Positions 16,488 through 33,712 of a stretch of DNA of 64,000 nucleotides are shown here, in pieces. Source of the stretch: Actinoplanes sichuanensis (lineage in GTDB: Bacteria; Actinomycetota; Actinomycetes; Mycobacteriales; Micromonosporaceae); the NCBI RefSeq assembly GCF_033097365.1, contig NZ_AP028461.1:2666001-2730000 (forward strand). Reading direction: 5' to 3'. The position numbers and the translations under genes were made by a program. The notes beneath the pieces are model-generated. The model had not been told where the DNA came from. It saw only the letters and a list, made by a program, of their open reading frames with translations, and did not search any database. The stretch's first letter is position 1. Each line of letters opens with the position of its first letter.

Positions 16488-17824
16488 AACTGACGATCCT
16501 CGGCGGTGGTGGTTTCCGGGTTCCGCTGGTCTACCGGGCCCTGCTCGCCGACCACGAGCCCGGCCGGGTCACCCGGGTCACCCTGCACGACCTGGACGCC
16601 GGGCGGCTGGCCGCGATCGGCCGGGTGCTCGCCGAGCAGGCCGAGGGGGTGCCCGACGCCCCGGTCGTCGACACCACCACCGATCTCGACGACGCCATCC
16701 GCGACGCCGACTTCGTCTTCTCCGCGATCCGGGTGCACGGTCTCGAAGGCCGCGTCATCGACGAGCGGGTCGCGCTCGCCGAGGGGGTGCTCGGGCAGGA
16801 GACTGTCGGGGCCGGCGGTGTCGCGTACGGGCTGCGGACCCTGCCGGTCGCCCTGCACATAGCCGAGCGGATCGCCGCGGTCGCGCCGCAGGCGTGGGTC
16901 ATCAACTTCACCAACCCGGCCGGCATGGTCACCGAGGCCATGTCCCGGCACCTCGGCGACCGGGTGATCGGCATCTGTGACTCCCCGTCCGGACTCGGCA
17001 AGCGGGTGGCGCGGGCGCTGGGCGCCGACCCGCGGACGGTCCGGCTGGACTACGCCGGGCTCAACCATCTCGGCTGGCTGCGGCGCGTGGAGGTGGACGG
17101 CGTCGACCGGCTTCCCGGGCTGCTGGCCGACGACACGGCGCTGCTCTCGCTGGAGGAGGGCAAGCTGTTCGGCGCCGACTGGATCCGCACGCTCGGCGCC
17201 ATCCCGAACGAGTACCTGCACTACTACTACTTCGGCCGGGAGGGGGTGGCCGCCACCCGGGACGCCGCGCAGACCCGCGGATCGTTCCTGCTCGACCAGC
17301 AGAGCCGGTTCTACCGGACGGTGGCAGGCTGCGACACCGGCGCCCTGTCCGCCTGGCAGTCCACCCTGCTGGAGCGGGAGACCACCTACATGGCGGAGAA
17401 CCGGCACGCGGCCGGTGCCGGAGACCGCGACGAGAGCGACCTGGAGTCCGGTGGCTACGAACAGATCGCGCTGGCACTGATGCGGGCGATCGCCCTGGAC
17501 CAGCGGGCGAGCCTGATCCTGAACGTCCGTAACCAGGGCACCCTGCCCGGCCTCGACGAGGACGCGGTGATCGAGGTGCCCTGCACGGTCGGGGCCGGCG
17601 GGGCCCGAGCCGCCGTCGTGGACCCGTTGCCGGATCACGCGGCCGCACTGGTCGCCAGCGTGAAGGCGGTCGAGCGCGCGGTCATCGAGGCGGCCAACAC
17701 CGGCAGCCGGCAGGCGGCGTTGCGGGCCTTCGCCGTGCACCCCCTGGTCGACTCGGTCGCGGTGGCCCGACGCCTGCTCGACGAATACCAGAACCAGCTG
17801 CCGCAACTCGGCTACCTGAGCTAG
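16484..17824 (+). CDS. GH4 family NAD-dependent glycosidase (6-phospho-beta-glucosidase-like)
   Basis: A 446-residue GH4 enzyme, which cleaves glycosides by a redox-elimination route using NAD and a divalent metal. The dinucleotide loop is at the N-terminus (ILGGGGFRVP), followed by NFTNPAG, the metal-ligand region GICDSPSG (Cys) and the GLNHLGW motif (His). Length and motifs match 6-phospho-beta-glucosidases. The locus has no PTS, and import is by an ABC system, so the true substrate may be unphosphorylated or phosphorylated later by the PfkB kinase. It overlaps the DeoR stop and lies 10 bp before the mannosidase gene. Confidence 0.88.
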   Translation: MKLTILGGGGFRVPLVYRALLADHEPGRVTRVTLHDLDAGRLAAIGRVLAEQAEGVPDAPVVDTTTDLDDAIRDADFVFSAIRVHGLEGRVIDERVALAEGVLGQETVGAGGVAYGLRTLPVALHIAERIAAVAPQAWVINFTNPAGMVTEAMSRHLGDRVIGICDSPSGLGKRVARALGADPRTVRLDYAGLNHLGWLRRVEVDGVDRLPGLLADDTALLSLEEGKLFGADWIRTLGAIPNEYLHYYYFGREGVAATRDAAQTRGSFLLDQQSRFYRTVAGCDTGALSAWQSTLLERETTYMAENRHAAGAGDRDESDLESGGYEQIALALMRAIALDQRASLILNVRNQGTLPGLDEDAVIEVPCTVGAGGARAAVVDPLPDHAAALVASVKAVERAVIEAANTGSRQAALRAFAVHPLVDSVAVARRLLDEYQNQLPQLGYLS

Positions 17825-17834
17825 GAGTGGGTAC

Positions 17835-26626
<8,792 letters not shown>

Positions 26627-26759
26627 GAGTCCACTGTGGCATGTGCCGGACTCGTTGCCGGGCAGGCGTTCTGTCGGGTTCCTGCCGGTCGGGAATCGGC
26701 GGTCCGGTGTCGATCCGAACGACCGACCCCGGACGAGATCGCGACGGCGGTGAACACGC

Positions 26760-26788
26760 CGGACGGCACGTACCGTCGGGACCGTCCG
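26760..26788. promoter_or_regulatory. Inverted repeat in the SARP/EccC divergent region
   Basis: CGGACGG (26760-26766) and CCGTCCG (26782-26788) form a 7-bp dyad with a 15-bp spacer, 25 bp ahead of the EccC start. It could be an operator or the foot of an RNA hairpin. The rest of the 187-bp spacer shows no clear promoter. Confidence 0.3.
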
Positions 26789-26813
26789 TTCCTACCAGTA
26801 CCAGAGAAGCCGC

Positions 26814-29800
26814 ATGTGGATTCCCCTGACCGTGGTCGCCGGCGACCGGCGGGCCGACCTGCACGTCCGCTGCACACCGACGGCCACTGTCGACGATCTG
26901 CGTGCGGCTCTGGCCGAGCGGCTGCAACTCGCCGACCCCGGCGAGCTCAGCGTCGACGGCAGGCGTCCGGCAGCCGGTGACCGGCTCGCCGCGGCCGGTG
27001 TACGGGCCGGCGCCACCGTGTGCCTCGGCCCCGCCCGTCAGCTCGCGCGGGCGCCGGAGCCACGGCGGGTGCTCGAAGGGGTCGCGGGCCCCGACGGCGG
27101 GCTGATCATCGCCCTCCCGGAGACCGGAACGATCTCGATCGGCCGGGATGCGTCGAACACCGTGGTGCTCGCCGACACCGCGGTCAGCCGCCGCCACGCC
27201 ATTGTCGCCTGCACACCGGGCGAGGTCGTGGTGCGCGACGCCGGGTCGGCCAACGGCACCGAGGTGAACGGTACGGTGCTGATCGACGCGCAGCCGCTCA
27301 CCGCGGGCGCGGTGGTCCAGGTCGGCGACAACCAGCTGCGTTTCCGGGCCGGGCCGGACGCTGCGCCCGCGGCGAAGCTGGTGCGGCAACCGGATGGCAG
27401 TGACCGCCTCGATCGGCCGCAACGCTTCACCGAGCCGCCGGTCGTGCGGGAGGTGCGGCTGCCCCGCAAACCGCCCGATCGCAGCCGCAGTTCAGCCGGC
27501 ATCGGCTGGGCGGCCCTGTCCAGTCTGGTGCTGGGCGTGGTCGCGTACTTCGTGTTCCACAGCTTCACCTTCCTGCTGCTCGCCGCGGCCAGCACGGCGA
27601 CGCTGCTGATCTCGGCGCTGGTGTCCTATGTGAGGGCCCGTAGGGAGCAGGCCCGGGCCGCCGGCCGGCACGCGGCGGAACACGCCGCCGCTGAGGCCGA
27701 GATCGAGGCGCTCGTGGTGGCCGAGCGGACGGCCCGCCGCCGGGCGACGCCCGGCCCGGCCGACGTGGTGGCCATCGCCCGGCGGCCGGGGCCGACGCTC
27801 TGGGAACGCCGGCCCACTCACCCCGACTTCCTCGAGGTGCGGATCGGCATCGCCGCGCTGCCGTCGAGGGTGACCGTCCGCGATCCAGACGGCGGCACCA
27901 CCGTGCCGGACGTGCGTGACGTGCCGCTGACCGTGTCACTGACCGTGGCCGGGACGGTCGGGCTGGCCGGCCCGTTCCCGGCGGCGCGGGCGGTGGCCCG
28001 CTGGATCGTGCTGCAGGCGGTGGTCCAGAGCGGGCCGGCTGATCTGCGGGTGGTGGTGCTCACCGCCCCCGGCGACCGGGCCGCGCAGGCCGGTTGGGAC
28101 TGGGTGCGCTGGCTACCGCACGCCCGGCCGGAGAACGGGCCGCTCGCGTCGGTCGGCGCCGACGCCCTGTCGTTGCAGGGCCGGATCGATGAGCTCGCCG
28201 CGCTGGTGGCGCAGCGGCGTCAGGCCGGCGACGGCGGTACGGCGGCGCCGCGCCGGCTGCTGGTGGTCGACGGACTGTCCGCCAACGATGTGCCCGGGCT
28301 GGCCGAGTTGTTGCAGGCCGGTCCGGACGCGGGAATCAGTGTGGTGGCGGTCGGTGAGTTGCCGTATCGATGTCCGGTGACGGTCACCTTCCAGGACAGT
28401 GCCAACGTCACCGTGCAGCGGGCCGGTGAGTCGCCGCGGCCCGACGTGGTCGCCGACCAGATCGGCGTCGAACCGGCCGAGACCGCGGCGCGGGGTATCG
28501 CCGCGTTGCGTGACCCGCAGTCGGCCGGTGGCATGAGTGGTCTGCCCGAGCGGGTCGCGCTGCTCGACGATCACGACGGCGCCGGCGACCCGGCCGCGAT
28601 CGCCCGGCGATGGCGGGGCGTTCCGCGCCGTACCGACATCGTGGTGGGTCGGGCCGCAGACGGCCCACTCGCCATCGACCTCGCCGCCAACGGGCCGCAC
28701 GCGATCGTGGCCGGGGCCACCGGCTGGGGCAAGTCGGCGTTCCTGCAGACGCTGGTCGCCGGGTTGGCGCTGGCCAACCGGCCGGACGAACTCGGCTTCC
28801 TGCTCATCGACTTCAAGGGCGGGGCGGCGTTTGCGCCGTTTGTGACTCTGCCGCACGTGATGGGCATGATCACCAACCTGGACGGGCGGGCGGTGATGCG
28901 TGCGCTCGACTCGCTGGCCGGCGAGATCCTGCGCCGGCAGGTCTACCTGCGGGAGGCCGGTGTCGAGAAGCTGGCCGAGTATCAGCGGCTGGCCGCCGCC
29001 GGCGCGCTCCCCGACGGCTGCCCGCCGCGGCTGCCGCGGATGTGCATCGTGGTCGACGAGTTCGCCATCCTGCGCGAGAAACTGTCCGACGACATCCTGC
29101 GGCGATTGGTGCACGTCGCCACCCAGGGACGGTCGATCGGGCTGCATCTGATCCTGGGTACGCAGACGCCGCGGGGCGCGGTGCCGCCGGAGATCGCCGA
29201 GAACGCCAAACTGCGCATCGCGTTGCACCTGAGCGCCGACCACTCGCAGGACGTCGTGGGTACGCCGGACGCGCGGCTGATCACCGTGCCGGGCCGCGGT
29301 CTGGTGCGGCGTGGCCAGGAGGCGGACGTCGTGGTGTTCCAGTCCGCCTACGTGGGCGGCCGGACCCGCCGGGTCGGTGGGCCGCCGGTGCGGGTGCTGC
29401 GCGCCGCTTTCGACGAGCTCGGGCGTGAGCCGGCGGGGGAGGAGGTGGCCGAGGTGCGCGACGCCGACATCCTGGTGCGGGCGGTCGCGGAGGCGGCGGC
29501 AGCAGCGGGCATCGGCCGGCCGGAGCTGCCGTGGCTGCCTGAGCTGCCCGCCCGGCTGGACGCGGCGGGCCTGTCGAGTTCGTCGGCGCCGGCTCTGCCG
29601 TACGGCCGGGAGGATCGCCCGGAGGAGCGGCGGCAGCCGGTCGCCGAATGGGATCTCGACGCGGGCACGCATCTGCTGGCCGCCGGGCGGCCCCGGTCGG
29701 GCCGCAGCACACTGCTCCGGACCCTCGCCGCGGCGATCGCGAAGCAGCCCGCCGACCGGGTTCACCTCTATGTGATGGACTGCGGTGGCGCGCTCGCCGA

Positions 29801-31220
29801 CCTGCGTGATCTTCCGCAGTGCGGCGCCTACCTGGATCAGAGCGAACTGGCTCGGGGCGCCCGTCTGCTGGACCGTCTCGAAGCGCTGGTGTCGGGCGGT
29901 CCGGCGGCGGCCCGGACGGTGCTGTTCATCGACGACTGGGACAGCTGGGTGCAGACGTTCGGTGAGGTCGACGGCGGGGCGTTGCACGAGCAGTTGATGC
30001 GTGTCGTACGAAAGGGGCCGGCGGCCGGGCTGCACGTGGCGGTCACCGGCGGCAGCACGCTGTTCACGTCGGCGCGGGCTCGTGCGCTCAACGAGGCGAG
30101 TCAGGATCGGCTGGCGCTGGCGTTCGACGCCGAGGACTACGGGTGGATCGGGGTGCCGGCCACCGCCCGGCCGGCGGAGCCGCGGCCCGGTCTGGCCGTC
30201 CGGCTCGGCGCGCCGCACCGGGCGGTGCAGGTGGCCGTCTTGTCGCAGCCACTGCGGGCGCCGGCCCGAGGTCCGGAGAAGGGCGGGCCCTGGCCGGTCG
30301 ACGCGTTGCCGTCGCGGGTCGGCTACCCGGAGGCCGCGGTGTTGCCGCGAGGTACCGGTCCCGCGTGGATCGGGCTCGGCGTGGGCGGAGACCGGTTGCA
30401 GTGGCTGGGTGCCGATGCCGTTCGGGAGGGGCCGGCCGTGTTCGTCGCCGGTGAGCGCCACAGCGGCCGGAGCACCACGCTGCTGGCGATCGCGCTGGAC
30501 GCCCTGGACCGTGGGGTGCCGGTGGTCGCGGTCGCGCCGTCGCGGGGTTCGGTGTTGCACGAGCTGACCGGGGTGGCCGGGGTCGCCGCGGTGCTGGGTG
30601 CCCGGCAGCCGACCGACCGGCAGATCGGGCTGGCGATCGCCGCCGCCGGGGCGGGGCCGTGCCTGGTGGTGATCGACGACGCCGAACAGTTGCAGAACTC
30701 CGACGGCGGTCGGGCGCTGCACCGGATGATGCTGGCGGAGGACGCCGGCCGTGCCTTCGTGGTGGCCGCCGACCTGGCGGTGCTCAGTGCGCCGGCGCCG
30801 AACTCGCTGCTCGGTGAGGCCGGTCGCGGCGGTACCGGGCTGGTGCTGACGCCGAGGTCGGCGCGGGTGCACCTGTTCGGGGTGCTCACCCGGCTGCCCG
30901 AGGCGTACGTCAGCAGCGAGCCGCCGGGGCGTGCGGTGCTGCTGCGCCGATCGGCGGCGGCGCCGGTGCAGGTGCCGTACGCGTCGAGTGCCGATGTGCG
31001 CGGGCGGGCTCGCCGGTCGGGGTCGGTGGCGGCCCTGCTGCAGGTGACCGACGTGCTGGCGGGGCCCGCGCCGACGCCGGCCGGGCGGCTGTGTGAGCTG
31101 ATCGACCGGCTGCGGGCTGCGGGTTTCGACGAGCTCGCCCCGGATGCGGCGCAGCGGGCGGTCGCGTGGGCGCCGGGGTGGGACGGAACGCCGGAGGATC
31201 TGGTCGCGGCGGCCCGGTAG
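26814..31220 (+). CDS. eccC: Type VII secretion ATPase EccC with an N-terminal FHA domain
   Basis: A 1468-residue FtsK/SpoIIIE-type motor. The N-terminal 185 residues contain a ubiquitin-like start and an FHA domain (ISIGRDASNTVVLAD, SRRHA, GSANGTEVNG), which binds phosphothreonine. Two transmembrane helices follow (about 228-270). ATPase domain 1 has a full Walker A (GATGWGKS, about 634-641) and Walker B (LGFLLIDFKGG). Domains 2 and 3 have GRPRSGRS (about 958) and GERHSGRS (about 1212), where the P-loop Lys is Arg, so only domain 1 looks catalytically standard. FHA modules are typical of EssC-like forms. No eccB, eccD, eccE or mycosin gene is in the window. It converges with a WXG100 operon. 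Confidence 0.9.
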   Translation: MWIPLTVVAGDRRADLHVRCTPTATVDDLRAALAERLQLADPGELSVDGRRPAAGDRLAAAGVRAGATVCLGPARQLARAPEPRRVLEGVAGPDGGLIIALPETGTISIGRDASNTVVLADTAVSRRHAIVACTPGEVVVRDAGSANGTEVNGTVLIDAQPLTAGAVVQVGDNQLRFRAGPDAAPAAKLVRQPDGSDRLDRPQRFTEPPVVREVRLPRKPPDRSRSSAGIGWAALSSLVLGVVAYFVFHSFTFLLLAAASTATLLISALVSYVRARREQARAAGRHAAEHAAAEAEIEALVVAERTARRRATPGPADVVAIARRPGPTLWERRPTHPDFLEVRIGIAALPSRVTVRDPDGGTTVPDVRDVPLTVSLTVAGTVGLAGPFPAARAVARWIVLQAVVQSGPADLRVVVLTAPGDRAAQAGWDWVRWLPHARPENGPLASVGADALSLQGRIDELAALVAQRRQAGDGGTAAPRRLLVVDGLSANDVPGLAELLQAGPDAGISVVAVGELPYRCPVTVTFQDSANVTVQRAGESPRPDVVADQIGVEPAETAARGIAALRDPQSAGGMSGLPERVALLDDHDGAGDPAAIARRWRGVPRRTDIVVGRAADGPLAIDLAANGPHAIVAGATGWGKSAFLQTLVAGLALANRPDELGFLLIDFKGGAAFAPFVTLPHVMGMITNLDGRAVMRALDSLAGEILRRQVYLREAGVEKLAEYQRLAAAGALPDGCPPRLPRMCIVVDEFAILREKLSDDILRRLVHVATQGRSIGLHLILGTQTPRGAVPPEIAENAKLRIALHLSADHSQDVVGTPDARLITVPGRGLVRRGQEADVVVFQSAYVGGRTRRVGGPPVRVLRAAFDELGREPAGEEVAEVRDADILVRAVAEAAAAAGIGRPELPWLPELPARLDAAGLSSSSAPALPYGREDRPEERRQPVAEWDLDAGTHLLAAGRPRSGRSTLLRTLAAAIAKQPADRVHLYVMDCGGALADLRDLPQCGAYLDQSELARGARLLDRLEALVSGGPAAARTVLFIDDWDSWVQTFGEVDGGALHEQLMRVVRKGPAAGLHVAVTGGSTLFTSARARALNEASQDRLALAFDAEDYGWIGVPATARPAEPRPGLAVRLGAPHRAVQVAVLSQPLRAPARGPEKGGPWPVDALPSRVGYPEAAVLPRGTGPAWIGLGVGGDRLQWLGADAVREGPAVFVAGERHSGRSTTLLAIALDALDRGVPVVAVAPSRGSVLHELTGVAGVAAVLGARQPTDRQIGLAIAAAGAGPCLVVIDDAEQLQNSDGGRALHRMMLAEDAGRAFVVAADLAVLSAPAPNSLLGEAGRGGTGLVLTPRSARVHLFGVLTRLPEAYVSSEPPGRAVLLRRSAAAPVQVPYASSADVRGRARRSGSVAALLQVTDVLAGPAPTPAGRLCELIDRLRAAGFDELAPDAAQRAVAWAPGWDGTPEDLVAAAR

Positions 31221-31226
31221 CCGATC

Positions 31227-31799
31227 TCAGCCGAAGACGGCGTTTTCGCCGGGTGGGGGCGTGATGTGCAGGGTGGCGGCGACGCCGTCGAACACGTCGA
31301 GCAGTTGCATGGCGTGTGTCATCGCCGGGGTCTGGAAGGACAACAGCCAGGGGCGTGCGTGGGCCACGGCGTATTGGGCCTTGAGTTCCCAGAGGTCACC
31401 GAGCGGGCTGGCAGCGATGCCGCGGAAGAGTCGTCGGACGGTGACGCCGGCCGGCAGGTCCAGGCGTGCCGACGGCCCCTCGTCGATGCCGTCGGTCGGT
31501 GTGGTGTCTCCGGTGTCGTCCATGATCACCATCAGGGACGCGGACACCACCTGCCCGGTCTCGTCGTCGGCGGCCGCGCCGCCGGCCATCAGGATCGTGC
31601 CGGCCGACGCACCGACTCGGGCCAGCTGGATCAGCTCGTCGGCGATGCCGGGGAACGGGGCCGGCCGGTTGTCGGCGATGCCGTGGGCGCGGGCGGTGAG
31701 GTCCGGCTCGTCGGTCGGCAGAGACCACCAGCCCGGGGGCAGCGCGATGTCGAGCACGGTGCCGTCGTCGGCTCGAACCGTCGTCTGCTGCCAGGTCAT
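31227..31799 (-). CDS. Hypothetical protein of the WXG100 operon
   Basis: A 190-residue protein starting at ATG 31799, which overlaps the stop of the preceding gene (ATGA). It has no signal peptide or transmembrane helix and shows segments such as LDIALPPGWWSLPTDEP and DLPAGVTVRRLFRGIA, with a probable mixed alpha/beta fold. I do not recognise a family. Being last in a type VII operon and coupled to the 380-residue protein, it could be that protein's chaperone or immunity partner; this is a guess from position. Confidence 0.7.
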   Translation of the reverse strand: MTWQQTTVRADDGTVLDIALPPGWWSLPTDEPDLTARAHGIADNRPAPFPGIADELIQLARVGASAGTILMAGGAAADDETGQVVSASLMVIMDDTGDTTPTDGIDEGPSARLDLPAGVTVRRLFRGIAASPLGDLWELKAQYAVAHARPWLLSFQTPAMTHAMQLLDVFDGVAATLHITPPPGENAVFG

Positions 31800-32938
31800 C
31801 GCTTGTCGCCGCCGATCCACCCTTGAACGTTCTTGCGTACCTCATTCGCCTCGTGGGTCTGCACGAGGGCGTCACCCACCACCCAGCGCCGGTTGTCGGG
31901 TGGCAGCCACCGTTGCATCGACGGCAGCGGCGCATGCTGTCTCGCCTCCTGCACCACTGCGGTCATCTGCTGCTCGTTGCGAAAGGCGGTGACGGGGTGC
32001 AGGATCTCGCGGCGTGCGGCGGCAGTGAAACCGACCGCCAGTTCATCGGCTGCCTCGGCGGCTCCGGTCGCGAACCTCGCCCCGCCCGCGGTCTCAGCGG
32101 CGGTACGGAGTTGGTGTTCGGCTTTGGCGGCCTTGGCCATCGGTCTGAACCCGGCGCCGAGACCACCCGTGGCCACATCGACGGTGTCGCCGCCGACGGT
32201 GCTCCAGCTCGCGTCGCCGTCGGCCACCAGTTTCAGGTCGACTCCGAGTTTGGCCACATCGACCGCCAGCAGCAGTCCGCGACCGGCCGCCGCCGCCGGC
32301 AGGGCGAGCGGTGCGAGCGGTGGAAACGCGGAGGCCACCGTAAGGACCAGGACGGCGGTGCCGAGCACGTCGCTGACGTCGTGCAGGACGTCGCCGATGT
32401 TCTGCCAACGGGAGTGCCTGAACTTCTCGACGATGTCGCTGGCGTGGCCGAGGGCCACGGCACAGGTCTTCGCCGCCGCCGTCGCCTGTGCCGCTACGTC
32501 GTCGTGCCGGCGCTGCAGGGCGGCGAGCCCGGGCACGTTCGGCGTCGCGGGGGAGGCGAACACGGTCAGCGCGTTGTTCGTCTCGGCCGATCGTTGCAGG
32601 TCGTTGGCTTCGCGGGCGATCTGCGCGGCGGTGGCCTGCAGTGCCCCGAGCGTCTGCAGCCAGCGCGTGAGATCCTCGGCCGCGCCGGTGTACGCCGACT
32701 CCGCGGCCTGCAGTCGGCGTACGATCTCGTCCCGCCGCCGGCCGCAGGCGTCGGCCGCCGGGCCGGTCCACAGTGTGACGTCGGCACCGATCCGGCCCAG
32801 CAGCACCACCGCGTCACCGGCTGTTCGGGCGGCGTCGCGGAGCCGGGCGATCACCGCGGCGATCACCTCGGAATCGCCCGGCGCCGGGTCACCGCGGCGC
32901 AGTAGCGGCGCAGTCCGTGGGAACGAACCGGGCAGCAT
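31796..32938 (-). CDS. Putative type VII secretion substrate with central hydrophobic region
   Basis: The start is ATG 32938, which shares one base with the stop of the upstream gene, giving 380 residues (the frame runs further upstream without coding character). The first 190 residues are helical with a WTG turn (TLWTGPAADAC) like WXG100/LXG secretion modules. A hydrophobic stretch (about 190-250; AVLVLTVASAFPPLAPLALP) follows, then a 130-residue C-terminal region with no recognisable catalytic motif. This layout fits a large type VII cargo. Alternatively it is a structural ESX-associated protein. Confidence 0.65.
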   Translation of the reverse strand: MLPGSFPRTAPLLRRGDPAPGDSEVIAAVIARLRDAARTAGDAVVLLGRIGADVTLWTGPAADACGRRRDEIVRRLQAAESAYTGAAEDLTRWLQTLGALQATAAQIAREANDLQRSAETNNALTVFASPATPNVPGLAALQRRHDDVAAQATAAAKTCAVALGHASDIVEKFRHSRWQNIGDVLHDVSDVLGTAVLVLTVASAFPPLAPLALPAAAAGRGLLLAVDVAKLGVDLKLVADGDASWSTVGGDTVDVATGGLGAGFRPMAKAAKAEHQLRTAAETAGGARFATGAAEAADELAVGFTAAARREILHPVTAFRNEQQMTAVVQEARQHAPLPSMQRWLPPDNRRWVVGDALVQTHEANEVRKNVQGWIGGDKR

Positions 32939-33225
32939 CACGGACCGCTCCGGAAATAGCGCACCATGGATTGTTCCAAACCGTCGTAGATCTGCGCCGC
33001 CTGACGCATCTTCTGGCTCAGCGCCGTTGTCTCCTCGTCGATATCGGAGATCATGTCGCTGCCGTTGCGAGCCAATTCGTCGAGTGCCTGATCGACAATT
33101 CGCGGACACGCACCGGAGGGAATCCCTCGGAGCGCGGATTCGATTTCGGCCAGCGACGCGGCGGTCCGGCTGATCTGATCGGCCGACGACCGCAGGCCGT
33201 CGGTGTCGAAGCTGCCACGCACCAT
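32938..33225 (-). CDS. Small ESX-like helical protein (type VII target candidate)
   Basis: A 95-residue protein from ATG 33225 (the frame is open further upstream, but the WXG100 gene lies there). It is predicted to form a helical hairpin, with SADQISRTAASLAEIESALRG then DISDIDEETTALSQKMRQAAQIYDG-type helices, and lacks the Trp-X-Gly turn. This is the pattern of DUF2580/EspC-like partners of WXG100 proteins, with which it would form a heterodimer. It sits 8 bp after the WXG100 gene. Confidence 0.7.
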   Translation of the reverse strand: MVRGSFDTDGLRSSADQISRTAASLAEIESALRGIPSGACPRIVDQALDELARNGSDMISDIDEETTALSQKMRQAAQIYDGLEQSMVRYFRSGP

Positions 33226-33233
33226 CGCGGTCC

Positions 33234-33524
33234 TCAGCCGCCGAAGGCGCGGGCGATCGAACTCTCGTTCGTCTCGTAGGCCGAACTGGCCTGGTTCAGC
33301 ACCAGGCCCATCTGCTGCAGGCTCTCCAGCAGCGGCTGGACGGCCCGTTCCCACTGCTCACGAGTGCTCTGGAAAGCGGCCGCACCGGGGCCGGTCCACA
33401 CTGCGGAGAGCTGTCCGGCAGCCGAGCGCAACGCGGCGATGGCCTGCTCCAGTTCGTCCGACCGCTGCCGGGTCAGGTTGGCGTGATTGGCGATCTCCGC
33501 ACTGTCGAACGTGCCCTGGGCCAT
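33234..33524 (-). CDS. WXG100 family protein (ESAT-6/CFP-10-like)
   Basis: A 96-residue protein starting at ATG 33524. It has the family size and the central Trp-X-Gly turn (LSAVWTGPGAAAF, about residues 41-53) between two amphipathic helices, ending in ARAFGG. Such proteins are exported as folded dimers by type VII systems via an EccC ATPase. It heads a four-gene leftward operon and is divergent from a Ser/Thr kinase gene. Confidence 0.9.
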   Translation of the reverse strand: MAQGTFDSAEIANHANLTRQRSDELEQAIAALRSAAGQLSAVWTGPGAAAFQSTREQWERAVQPLLESLQQMGLVLNQASSAYETNESSIARAFGG

Positions 33525-33712
33525 GATCCGAACCTTTCTGAGAATCGACTTTGATGTCGTCGACAATAGCCAGAATGGGCCGGAAATCGTCTGGCGGTGA
33601 CACTCGAACGGGGGACGACTTCCGGTCATCAGTTCCGTACGTCCGGGGGGTGTGAGTGAGCCCGAATTGCCGGTATTAATGGGATACCCACAAGTCACGC
33701 GGAGGCACTAAC

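Noticed and set aside
28113..30872. Reverse frame of 919 codons opposite EccC
   Set aside because: The forward strand has FHA, Walker A and Walker B motifs; the reverse product is a His/Arg/Gln-rich shadow.
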